NCBI GenBank assembly: GCA_018350325.1
Contig: JAEVLN010000007.1
Location: 3,701,804 to 3,765,803 of the forward strand
DNA: 64,000 nt
Reading direction: 5' to 3'
From: Globodera rostochiensis
Lineage: Eukaryota; Nematoda; Chromadorea; Rhabditida; Heteroderidae
The translations under genes were made by a program, and so were the position numbers. Shown in pieces: positions 1-10,873 of this stretch. The notes beneath the pieces were generated by a model. That model saw nothing but the letters and a program-made list of their open reading frames with translations. It did no database searches and had not been told where the DNA came from. Position 1 is the stretch's first letter. Every line of letters starts with the position of its first letter.

Positions 1-125
1 TCAAAAACAGTTAAGAAGATAAAAACAAATAGTTTAAAAAAAGTGTGAGACCTTTTAAAATTCAAATATTTTTTATTTAAAACTTTTATATTTTAGATTA
101 TCCAAAAAAAACATTTATAATTTTA

Positions 126-3100
126 ATGCATTCAACTAACGACGTTGCGAAATTTGGTTCCTTATCGATGATGTCGTACAACAACATCATCCGTGAATGC
201 ATGGAACATCAGTGCGAGTCGGCCATCGACATGTTGGACAGCGGCAGCGAGACGGACCAGGACGAGGAGGAGTACAACACGTTCAACAACAATAAGATGG
301 ACGTCCAGTCAACGGAATTCACAAAAAAATATGTTTCCAACAAAAAGTCGTTGTTACGACACAAAAAGTCCACAATTTCTTTAACAAACCAATCAAAACA
401 ATGCGCCGTTTGTGGAAAAAGTGGCACATGCTATCATTTTAATGTGCCGAGTTGTGTGGGTAAGGGAAATTATTTTAATTAATTAAAATTCTGAATTTTT
501 TTGTTTAAATTTAAATGTTTTAAAATAGAAGAATTTTCTTGAAACAATAATTTCATTTTAATTACTTTCAAAAAGACTTTCCCACCCCCATCAGATCACC
601 TGCGATAAAATATGGCAACCGGCTCCAAAATAGTGGCATTTTTTTATGGCAATTTTACTTAAGGAATTTTCAAAAAAAAAACTCAAAAAAATATATTTAG
701 AGATGAGGGTGGTGGTCGGCGGTGCCGATAGGCGCCGCCAAGAAAATTTTGAATTTTTGACTCAATTTGTTAATAGATTTTTCAAAATTTACTGTAGGCT
801 GCAGCTCATTCTTTCGTCGTTGCGTGCTTCAACAGAAAACATATTGTTGCAAGAGGGGCGGTACTTGCTCTATTGACCAAAGTAAATTTTAATTTTATTC
901 TTTTTTTAGCTGTCCCGGAAACAATTTCTTGACGAAATGTTTTAAAATTTTTAAACAATTGCCGAAATATGTGCTAAAAATTGGAGATGTAGGGGTGTAA
1001 ATTGATCAAAACAAATTTTTTATTCAAAATAATAATCAATAGATTTTGTTTTTGTGGTAAGAATTGCAAATCAAAGGCAATTCAGTGAAAATTTTTCAAA
1101 ATATGGAGGAGAATTTAAATTTGCATTTTTTGGTGCAGATTTTTTGGTCTTGAAAAAATGTACATTTTTAGGAGTGCACTCGTAAATTTGCCGAAAAGTC
1201 CGAGACCTAGACTCTCGGAATTTCGAGATTTTTGATCTCGAAAATCTAGGTCTCGGCCCATCTCCAAATCTCGGTCTCGGATTTTTCAAAATTCCGGTCT
1301 CTACTAATTAAAAATGATTTGAGACTGATTTGGCCGGACCCAATTTTGCTCTTTCCCCTAAGGCGAATCGTGCCGCTCGTGTCGCTTCGACAAGTGCGTG
1401 CTGGTCGGCATGAACGTGCACACCTTCCGTACTGATCTGAATGTTGCGGAGGCATGAACAAAATTTTATTTAAAAAATTGCTCAAAATGAATCTGATTTA
1501 ATTATGAGTATAGACTGCCATGCATTTGGACAAACATCGAGCAAAATTGATACAACGAATTTCCGCAAATGTGGTTAGAAATTACTTAATTATTTATTCA
1601 TTTATATTTTTAATTCCATAAAAAATCATTTTCATTTTTCAGAACACCAAAAACCCGTTGGGCCACAAAAACTCCGAAATTTCTTCAACGAAACACCCAA
1701 AAAAACAATGTGTCGTTTGTAGAAAAACTTCGAAATTTTGTCATTTTGATGTGCCGAGCTGTATGGGTAAGGAAATTATTTAAAATGTTTTATTGTATGA
1801 TATTATTTGTTTACAGTATCCTTAATGCCCGTTCGTCGCTTTAATTTTGGGTTGCTAGGCCCCCGACATTTTTGGGCTTTACCCCCGACACGCCGTCCCC
1901 GAAAATCCCCCGACATTTTTGGGCTTTACCCCCGCCCCCGACACGCCGTCCCCGAAAATCCCCCGACATTTTTTGGCTTTACACCCGCCCCCGACACGCC
2001 GTCCCCGAAAATCCCCCGACATTTTTTGGCTTTACACCCGCCCCCGACACGCCGTCCCCGAAAATCCCCCGACATTTTTGGGCTTTACCCCCGCCCCCGA
2101 CACGCCGTCCCCGAAAATCCCCCGACATTTTTTGGCTTTACACCCGCCCCCGACACGCCGTCCCCGAAAATCCCCCGACATTTTTGGGCTTTACCCCCGC
2201 CCCCGACACGCCGTCCCCGAAAATCCCCCTACATTTTTTGGCTTTACACCCGCCCCCGACACGCCGTCCCCGAAAATCCCCCGACATTTTTTGGCTTTAC
2301 ACCCGCCCCCGACACGCCGTCCCCGAAGTACCCGGACCTCCCGACTTTTCCAATCCCGATAATCGAGGAGCAAACCCTGCTTAATTTTTTTTAAAAAAAT
2401 AAAATTTCAATTACTCTAGGCTGCAGATCCTTCTTCCGTCGTTCCGTGCTTCACCAGAAAACATATTGTTGCAAAAAGGGTGCCGGCAATTGCCGTATTG
2501 ACCAAAGTATTTTTTAATTCCCATTTTGATTAAATTTTAAATAATATTTTATTCTTGATTAAACGCTTTTTTTACTTGATAACTCAAAATGGTTAAAATA
2601 AAAAGATAGTTAAAAATGAGAAGCTGGTCAACCCCGAATTGTCCATTTGATTTTAAATTTCGCAACTGATCGGATACATAAAATATTTTGATCTGATTTA
2701 CCCAAAATTGCTTAAAACTGACAATGTTCAGAGTGATATAGAAATGGCTAAAAATGAGTTGAGACTGATTTGGCCGGACCCAATTTTGCTCTTTCCCCTA
2801 AGGCGAATCGTGCCGCGCGTGCCGCTTCGACAAGTGCGTGCTGGTCGGCATGAATGTGCACGCCTTCCGTACTGAGCTGAATGTTTCGGAGGTTAATTTA
2901 AATTTTATAACAAATTTGTTCAAAATGAATCTGATTTAATTTATGAGTATAGGCTGCAATGCAACTGGACAAACATCGAGAAGAATTGATACAACGAATT
3001 TCCGGAAATGTAAATAACAAATAATAATTTTTTTAGAGAAATTTTTTTTGTAAAAGATAGAAATTTAAATATTTTATTTATGCATTATTTTGTTTTTTAT

Positions 3101-5772
3101 ATCAATTTTTAATTTAAAAATTCAGAAGTCCATTGAACAACAAATTTCACTGCGTCTCGTGGAAGAAATGGTCCATGTTGAAATGTTCAGTCACCGAATT
3201 CGCTACTCGGAAAATGAATTGCCAAAAAATTTCTATTTTGACAAAGCCTCGATGGAACTTGTGTACGTGGTGGACAACAATAACAACACAATGAATTTGT
3301 ACACCCATTTTTTGGTTGGTCAAAATTTTGGGATATGCGCGAGAGTCTCGCGGGACTTACAAAAAACCCCGGGGGGGGGGGGCTTTTGTGTCCTTACAGT
3401 TAACACCAGAGGCCATAAAAAATACCTGAAAACCTGAGTCCCTCCCCCAAAAATGTCAGAAAACCAGAAAATTTTCAATTTATAGCCAATAATATTACCA
3501 AAACTATTAAAAATTCCACTTTTGTTTACATGTTTAAAAGATTTTAACAGTTAATTTGTCTGGAAACCGATCTAAACCAACGAAAAAATTTGGGTTTAAA
3601 ACTAAATTTAATGCGTTCTGTTTTAGAAATTTTGAATTAGTTTGTTTATGTTTTAAAGGAAAACCCTATGTTCAAACAAAGTGCCTCATTTAACGACAAA
3701 ATGATGCTTAATGGTCATCATATGGAGAGTATTATCAGTTTTTTGTACGTCGACACATTTCTTTGTCTGCAAGTTTGCAAAACAATGCCCGCAATTCAGC
3801 AGCTCCCAACAAAAGACAAAGTGCCGACAAAATATGACTAATCGCCTAAAATTGACCGTGTGCCTAAACCAAATTGAAAATTTAAATCACTTCATTTAAA
3901 CCTAGGGCAATACGAGCCCGGGAATTTTGGGAAAAGCCGAGACCGGGACTGAATTTGGTCTCGGTCAAAAAACCGGGACTAAGGGACAAAAAAATGATTG
4001 GTAAAAACCGGGAAGGGAGTTTTTAAGGCATTTTTAAAAACCGGGGGGATCAAAAATAGAACATTTTAGTCCTGGTCCCGGTCCCGTACCTAGAGCCTTA
4101 TTCAACTCTACTAAATTATGAATTTGGAAACAAAATCATAAACAATATTATCCGTAAAAAAATCTTTTAATTAAAATGCGATTAAAGGATAATTATTTTG
4201 TTTGTAAATTTATCTAAAAGAATATTTTTACTTTAGTTCGTTTTGTTCTGCTCCAATTTGCTGACCATGTCCGTGTTCTCCCAATGCTTTTACAGTGCAG
4301 CGGACGACTTGGACGAGCCGGCGAGCCCCAGCGCAATGTCGCCGATGTTTATTCAGAAAATGTCGCCCCATGAGGACAAAATGTTTTTGAACTCCATCGA
4401 GGAGCCGTTCAGGTTATTTTATTTTATTTAAATTAAATTTTCTAAAATATTTTTAATTATTTAAAATACAAATTCGAGTTGTTTTTCTGATTGGGGATGG
4501 ACCTGGATCAGGCCTGATCGCTGATCTGATCAGGATTTTTTGAAACAAAAGCAATCACAACACAATTTCAGACGAATTGCAATGAGCAGTGAAGAGTTTG
4601 TGATGCTTCGTGCCATTTTGCTTCTTCAAACTGGTGAGCAGAGTGTACCCGATCAATAAACAAAAAAAAGATTTTTGCCTTTAATATGGCACAAATTTTC
4701 TGATCATAATCAGACCGTATAAATGATCATTTTATAATCCAATTTTGAATCCATTTATGAAATCAAAAAAATGCTTGGCAGGTTGTGCGAATCTCTCTGA
4801 ACATGCCAAGAATTTGCTGGATGCCGAAGTGGAACGGCACTCTAAGGTATCGACCATTCTCAATGGGTTTGGTCGAAACTGTCGTTCCGGTTCTCGAGTA
4901 ATCTCGAGTAATTGAAACGTAAATCGAGTTGATTTAAATTTAAAAAATGGGTTTTTCAAGGCATTGATGTGCTATGAACGCTTTATGCTGGGTGAAGAGC
5001 ACGGCATTAAACGCTACGCGGAATTGGTTGGGACAAATTTATTTTGACACGAACACATTATGAAATTTAAATAATAATAATTATAAGATTGGGCTAAATA
5101 ACTTTATTATCGTAGTCCAAATATTGATTTTTAAAATTAGCTTTAGCTTAAAAATTCATAGCCGAAAAACTGGACCCCCTACGAAAAAAAATTTTTAAAA
5201 TAGAATTTTAAATGTTATTATAATCAAGGGGTTGCGCGAGTTTAGCTGCAATGCAGATTTTTGATGCACACTGAGGATTTTTTGAAATGCGGATTCACGG
5301 ATTTTTGCGTACTTTTTTTTGCTGATTAAGTTTTTTGTGATTTTTTTAGGAAAATCACTAAAAAATTCTCAAATTTGAATATTTGTAGTTGCAAACGTTC
5401 TGCTTGCTTTAAAAATTTGAAATCACAACCCTGGTTATAAATTTGGCAATTAATTATCGTTTATGAACTCTCTAAGCTCATAATCTTTTTGACTCTTTTT
5501 TTGACGCTTAAAATGTCACACATATTTTACAATTTTAGGTTCTAAATCGGTCCTTTAGCTCCAAAAGCCTATTAAGACCGGTCATTAGTTCCAATTATAG
5601 TATTTTTTTTGAATTCCTAGCCTTTTTACATTTTTGAATATTGCAGATATTTTTCATGAACTTCGCGCTTCGTGTCAGCTCATCTCATCGCGCATGGCTT
5701 GACAACCTGTTCAGTGTGGTCAACGCGGTGCGCAAATCGTTTATCGGGGGACTTCATGAAGATCCTTATTAA
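126..5772 (+). CDS. Nuclear receptor with two tandem DNA-binding domains (2DBD) and a ligand-binding domain
   Basis: Predicted ligand-regulated nuclear transcription factor. Exons: 126-459, 798-881, 1363-1451, 1514-1570, 1643-1766, 2420-2506, 2803-2891, 2953-3009, 3126-3314, 4237-4412, 4572-4633, 4782-4846, 4961-5026, 5647-5772. All phases agree, giving 534 residues. DBD1 has CAVC, then 13 residues, then CVGC and FFRRCV, with a second finger ending CRSCRFDKCVLVGM. DBD2 repeats this with CVVC, CMGCRSFFRR and CRACRFDKCVLVGM. The two DBDs are joined in frame by the exon at 1514 (TAMHLDKHR). The LBD part has an acidic/Met-rich stretch, EEFVMLRAILLLQT, CANLSEHAKNLL and ALMCYERFMLGEEHG, typical of LBD helices, and ends HEDPY. 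The ATG at 126 is the first Met of the DBD1 reading frame; an upstream exon outside the window is possible. Intron 3 would use a GC donor (1452). The alternative, two separate genes, would require a promoter and start codon between 1452 and 1643, and none is evident. Confidence 0.85.
1859..2330. repeat. C-rich minisatellite inside intron 5 of the nuclear receptor gene
   Basis: About ten head-to-tail units of 46-47 bp built from CCCCCGACACGCCGTCCCCG followed by AAAATCCCCCGACATTTTTT-type sequence. Units differ mainly in the length of the T run and a few substitutions. The array is bounded by GGGTTGCTAGG on the left and GAGCAAACCC on the right, which are near-inverted and suggest it sits inside an older transposable element. 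The long overlapping open frames across it are by-products of the period and are not genes. Confidence 0.9.
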
Positions 5773-5949
5773 ATCGATCATTTATTTGTCATTGGAATAA
5801 TTTATGTAAAACAATTTTTTAAAATAATATATTTTAACAATTATTTGTATGTATTCGAATAATTTACGAACAAATTTCATTTATTATTATAATATAATAT
5901 ATAATTATATAATATTTTTGAAATATTTTGGCTTTATATATGTGTATAT

Positions 5950-6051
5950 TAGAGCCCGGACTTGAACTTCGAGCGAGATCTCGATTTTCGAGATCTCGAG
6001 TCGAGATTTTTCGAGATCTCGAGACGAGATTCTCGTCTCGACCGCGCTCTA
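5950..6051. mobile_element. Short palindromic hAT-like MITE, TAGAGCCCGG family
   Basis: A 102-bp element begins TAGAGCCCGG and ends CCGCGCTCTA. It is flanked on both sides by the exact 8-bp duplication GTGTATAT (5942-5949 and 6052-6059). The interior is a set of nested CGAGATCTCG palindromes. The 8-bp duplication and the TAG...CTA ends fit hAT insertion. It carries no coding capacity and lies between the nuclear receptor and globin genes. Confidence 0.85.
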
Positions 6052-6266
6052 GTGTATATGGTAATAACTTTCATTCATTTTGCTATTTATTCTATACAAA
6101 TATTTTATGTTGACAAGTTATACAAGATGATGAATATTTGAGAAAAAGCATAAAGAAGGTCAACGGACCGATTTAGTCTCTTGGCCCGCCAATTGGGCGA
6201 ACAGAATTTAAAAAATTTTCGCGCCAAATCTCGATTTAAATTGTCGGGGTTTCTCTTTGTGCGCAT

Positions 6267-7778
6267 TCAATGCGGCAGGCCAAGACGCTTCAAATGGTTT
6301 AGCGCTTCCTCCGCAAAATCGTCGCCCAATGCCATCCATGCAGACTTGGACGCCTCGGACAACTCCATTTTTGTGGCCAAAAAACCGGTCCAAACTGTCC
6401 AAAATGCCTTAAAAAGCGAAATTAAAATGACTTTGAGCAGCTATGTGTAAAATATGATCAGATTTATGCTCACATTCTGAACAAACCAATGATCTGATCA
6501 TATTCAAATGCTTGATTCTGCACTAAATATGATCAGATCGGCGGGCTCAAATGGATCTAAGTTATTATCAAATTAGCTAGAAATGTTTATTATTCTGTTC
6601 GAAGATTCAAAACTTGATCGGACAAACTAACACTTTGTATTCGGGGGGAGCTAAATTATTCTAATCAGATAAATGGTGATCTTTTATTAACCAGATCAAA
6701 TCGATTGATTCGTATCTGAATTTGTCTGATCAAAACTCAAACAGCAAAAAACATGCCTTCCATAATGTTGGGTCCATCTTGAATTGGCGATGACGAACCA
6801 CAGTCTCGCGAACATACGCATGGAAAACCATCTTTAAAATGCGAGCAACAAATTCAAGATTTTCGCAAATATTTAAGAGCAAATTAAAAATGTTATTAAA
6901 TTTTAAAGCCCAAAAATCCTGTAAAATAAAAATTCCACAAAAAGCCCCACAAAAGATTTGAATTAAAACATAAGCAAGGGTTGGCACTCCGACCCCGAAA
7001 ACCCGGACGATTTTGGATCAGTCCCCGACCATTTGTTTTTTCCAGACCCTGATCCCAACCAGGGATGGGCGGAAATTTATTTGAAAAAACGGAAAAATGG
7101 AAAAAAATTTTAACGAAAAACGGAAAAAAGGCAAAAAAAAAACGGGAAACCGGAATTCCGCCCATCCCTGATCCCAACTCCGAGTCGGGGGTCGGGCAAA
7201 ATTTACAACCCTAAAGAAAGCATATGTATTTGAATTACTCTAGCCGACTCTAAAGAAAATTTTTACAAAATATTGTCCCATAATCCTCGCTTTTTCTCTA
7301 CCCCAAACGTCGGGGGGTGCCAACCCCTGAAATTTAACTGAATTGCCACAAATTGACCTGATCACTGTAGACATTGGCGACCAAATGCAGTGCAAGAAGA
7401 ATGCGTTGTCCTTGTTCTTGAGAAAATTTTTGAATTAAAAAAAAAATTGTATCGAAACGAATTTTTCACTTTCAAACCGCTCCGATTTTTGCACATCGGC
7501 CGCCTCAAATTTTTCAGCACCTTTAAAGTACACACGAAGGCTTGGATAGTTGGTGAAAAAACTGAAATTTTTTGTCATCAAAAAAGCATTAAATTTTGTC
7601 AAATTCATATTTTTTACAATTTGTAAAAATCTTTTCCATTCTGTCGTCCCTCCTCGTCGACACCGAGTTTCAGCGATTTCAATGAATCCACACAGTGTTT
7701 TTGAATTTCGTTGCGGGAACTCACGTCAACACCGAGTCTCAGCGATTCCAATGAATCCACACATTGCTTTTGAGTCAT
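6267..7778 (-). CDS. glb-1: Nematode globin (GLB-1 type)
   Basis: Predicted haem-binding intracellular globin, read on the minus strand. Exons: 7778-7618, 7561-7470, 7416-7358, 6831-6757, 6407-6267. Phases agree and give 175 residues. Diagnostic blocks are DFYKFFFTNYPSLRVYF (B-C helices), KGAEKFEAADVQKSERF, KQGQRILLALHLVANVY (E helix), YVRETVVRHRQFKMDP (F-G, with the probable proximal His) and the end HLKRLGLPH. The assignment to the GLB-1 branch is from memory of the family. Intron 4 must use a GC donor (AAG|GCATGT) to join LWK to AFW. Near the N-terminus the block CVDSL(E/K)SL(R/K)LGVD occurs twice, 23 residues apart, making the protein longer than I expect for the family. Intron 3 holds a MITE. 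No signal peptide is visible. Confidence 0.88.
7060..7170. mobile_element. hAT-like MITE, CAGGGATGGGCGG family
   Basis: A 111-bp element begins CAGGGATGGGCGG and ends CCGCCCATCCCTG. It is flanked by the exact 8-bp duplication ATCCCAAC (7052-7059 and 7171-7178). The interior is A-rich with repeated ACGGAAAAA. It lies in intron 3 of the globin gene, inside an older repeat rich in CCCCGACC. Confidence 0.88.
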
Positions 7779-9287
7779 TATTATCAATAATTTGTTTTCT
7801 AAAAATTTTAAACTTTTAAAAAATTGAAATAATTTTTTAATTCAAAGGAATCAAAAAATTGTACTTCAAAAAGAACAGACAAATTTTTTTTGCTCAAATA
7901 AATATATTTCATATTGAATCTTTTATTTATGATAATTTAAAAAATATATTTAAAATTCTTTTCGATTATACAAAAGAAAAAGTGAAAATAATTGCTAAAA
8001 TGCGAAGACTTTTATTTGCCCGCAAAAATGGGGAAAACATATTTTTAACGCCCTCTCGAGACCAGTTTTTTGCACGCAATTAGATAAATGATGAAGGAAA
8101 CTAATTACCTACTCTTTTAAAATCAATGACGTTACTAAAACAAAACAAACCAAAAAACAGAATAAAATTATGACAAAAAAAAAACAAACCAAAAACGCTG
8201 AAATTTTTCACGAAATTAAAAAAATATTTTCTAAACGTTTTTCTTGAGAATTTTTTCGACTACCGAAAATGGGATGGTTTTTTGTGCATTTATTGCGCAT
8301 TATTCATTAATTATTATGCACGAACGAACCCCCTCAATTTAATGGTGGGGGGGGGGGGGGGGAATAGCGTGTGGCGGCAGCTGAAACAAAAATAAATGGC
8401 TCTCGTTATTGCTACCCAAAACCCAATGAATAATTAATTAATATAAATGGCTCTCGCGCGAGAGGGCCTCGGCGGATTGTCGAGAGCTTTTCACTAAATG
8501 AAAAAAGAAAATTATTTGGCAGGGAAAGCTTTAATAATCGAACATTTTAATCAATTTCTTTAAATTTACCATTCAAAATAAACCGGGTCTTAACAAAAAA
8601 AAAACTCGGTTAACCGGCTACAAAATAAATGCCTAGTTTAAAACCGGGATTGTGCAGTCCTACTGGTATTGAATCAAGCTGCTCAAGGGCGTATCCAGGA
8701 ATTTTTTTCGGGGGAAGAGGGGCTAATTCAAAAAAAGTCAATCTTTAAGGGTGTATTTTTTGGTTTTATAAATTTTTCCAGAAGAAAATTCTCTCCAAAA
8801 TCAATTTAGGGGTCAATTTCGTGTTTTACCCGAGACCAGGGCCGTAAAAGGTCCGGAGAATTTTTTTTTTTGAAGATTTTAACGATAATTGTTAAGAAAA
8901 TTGGATCTAAAAACTTCAAATTGCGACAGAGGTGGGCGCGAAACTGTTTCGTTTCCGTTAGTTTTTGGGCCTTTTGTTTTTTGTGAATCAGAAAAAATAT
9001 GTAATTGTTTCGTTTAGTCAGGAAAAATAGCCCATCTCTGGTTCGCCCCGATCAGTGTGTTCTTTGGGGTGCTAAATTAATCGCCGAATAAACAAACAAA
9101 ATTAATTAATTATGTTGAACTGGTTGAGTAATATTTACCAGGCAATCTATTTTAATCGCAACACTATAAACCAGAGGGTTCGCATCTGATAAGTAAGGGT
9201 CCGGGGATTTATATGGACTTAAAATCCCTAAAATATGGACAAAAGTGCCAAAATATAAAAGAGCACAAAAAGTGCCAAAATATTTTC
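7779..9287. other. Intergenic, repeat-rich, no gene recognised
   Basis: AT-rich sequence with a G run near 8346-8362, a palindromic GCGCGAGAG patch near 8456 and a degenerate inverted-repeat element at about 8936-9047. The latter begins CAGAGGTGGG and ends CCCATCTCTG, but no target duplication is visible. No open frame here resembles a known protein. Confidence 0.6.
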
Positions 9288-9665
9288 TTAAGTAGGGCCC
9301 GGATTTATATGTGGACTAAAAAATCCGAATATGGACTAAAAATCTCCAAAATATGGACAAAAGAGCACAAAAAATGCCAAAATATTGATTAAAAAATGTG
9401 CTTAAGTAGGGCCCGGATTTATATGTGGACTAAAAAATCCGAATATGGACTAAAAATCTCCAAAATATGGACAAAAGAGCACAAAAAATGCCAAAATATG
9501 GACTGAAAGAGCACAACAAATGCCAAAATATTGATTAAAAAATGTGCTTAAGTAGGGCCCGGACTTATATGTGGACTTAAAAATCCGAAATATGGACTAA
9601 AAATCTCCAAAATATGGACAAAAAGAGCACAAAAAATGCCAAAATATTGATTAAAAATGTGCTAA
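9288..9665. repeat. Tandem repeat of about 115-145 bp (GGGCCCGGATTTATATGTGGAC)
   Basis: Three units start near 9293, 9407 and 9553 with AGTAGGGCCCGGATTTATA. Each contains CCAAAATATGGACAAAAGAGC and ends near AAAATGTGCTTA. A diverged half-unit precedes them at about 9197. The ATTTATATGG theme is shared with the hAT-like element at 14631-15184, so this is probably an internally amplified relative. Confidence 0.8.
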
Positions 9666-10007
9666 AACCGACCAAATCCAATCAATTTTTGTGCACTTTT
9701 GGGTAATAAAAAGTCTTTTTTTTTACGGATGCAGCGCCAGTGCAAATGGGCAAGTGAATGTACGCTTTTTACAAATCAATGAAAACAAACTGGAGAAAAG
9801 TTTGCCGGCCTTGGCACAAATTGAAATATAAATATATATATTTAGAAAAAAACAGAGGTATAAATCACTTTTTGTCAAATAAATTTAATCTTTCAAATTT
9901 ACATTCAAATTCTTGCATAAAATTTAAATATTAAACACGAAACATTCAAAAACAAATTTAAAATGAAACAAAAATTGTGGCAAAACATAACCGTCCGACG
10001 AATTTTG

Positions 10008-10873
10008 TTATTTTTTTTCGCCATTTTCACCTCTGCAGACTTCGCGGACCAGGCTGTCGGCAGCCTTAATGTCGTCGTCGTCGTCGTCGGTGTCCTCCTC
10101 AACAATTTGTCCCGACTTCTTCAGCAAGCAGTCCTCAAAAGCCTAAAAAATAATTAAAAGTAAATTAAAAAACAAATTAATACACAAAAAAAACATTTTT
10201 TACATTGAATTTGAGTGGGGCCTCCCTCTCGCAGCCCATCCGTTTGAGCTGTTGCACCTGCCGTTTTGCTGACATGCCGACGGTGAAGGCTGCGCGCGTG
10301 CAGTTTGTGGAGCAGTCCGTCTCTTTGGTGGCGCCCTGCACGTTCTTCAACCAGTCACAGCAGAATAAGCCTTAAACAATCATGAAAAATAAATTTTAAA
10401 CATTTTTTATGTTTTTAAAAATGCACTCTTACGACAAATGTCCGTTGATGCTGCATGCCCTTCAATAACAAACTCGCGTTGTGCACATCGTACAGTGCGC
10501 AGAATTGTTGCCTAAAAATTTCAAAAAAATGAAAATTTAATTAAATTTGATAACAAAATTTCATTTCAAAAAACGTGCCATTGAAATGCCTTCCTCTTGG
10601 CATCGCTGCACATGCTTCTCCGGGCTGTCGTCAAACAGATGCGCTGCACAGCAGAACTGGGCCGTGTCTGTGTCATCGCGGGGACAGCAATTGTTAATAA
10701 CTGAACCCAAACAAAATGTTATTCGGCCTTTTTAAATTTTAATTTTAATTTTTACCTTTTTCCATTTGTGCCCGACGAGTGGGCTGCTCGTGCCACCAAC
10801 GGAAACGGAGAACCCCGTTGCTGCAGATGAACAACAGACAGACGAAGAAGAAGCAGAGCAAAAAGTTGTACAT
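10008..10873 (-). CDS. Small secreted cysteine-rich protein, family not recognised
   Basis: Five minus-strand exons: 10873-10756, 10700-10579, 10511-10433, 10370-10204, 10142-10008. Phases agree and give about 206 residues. The first exon encodes a clear signal peptide (MYNFLLCFFFVCLLFICSNG). The mature protein has paired cysteines (NNCCPRDD, QFCCAAH, LFCCDW) and further single Cys, followed by an acidic run of six Asp near residue 187 and the end VCRGENGEKK. The exon 2-3 junction needs a GC donor at 10578 to stay in frame, so that join is the weakest. I do not recognise the family; the CC patterning suggests a disulphide-rich extracellular protein. Confidence 0.65.

Noticed and set aside
1807..2394. 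Overlapping Pro-rich frames with PRHAVPENPPTFFGF-type repeats
   Set aside because: They arise from the 46-47 bp intron minisatellite, whose period lets all frames stay open.
8936..9047. Another hAT-like MITE (CAGAGGTGGG...CCCATCTCTG)
   Set aside because: Inverted ends are visible but the flanks show no 8-bp duplication, so it is not claimed as a dated insertion.
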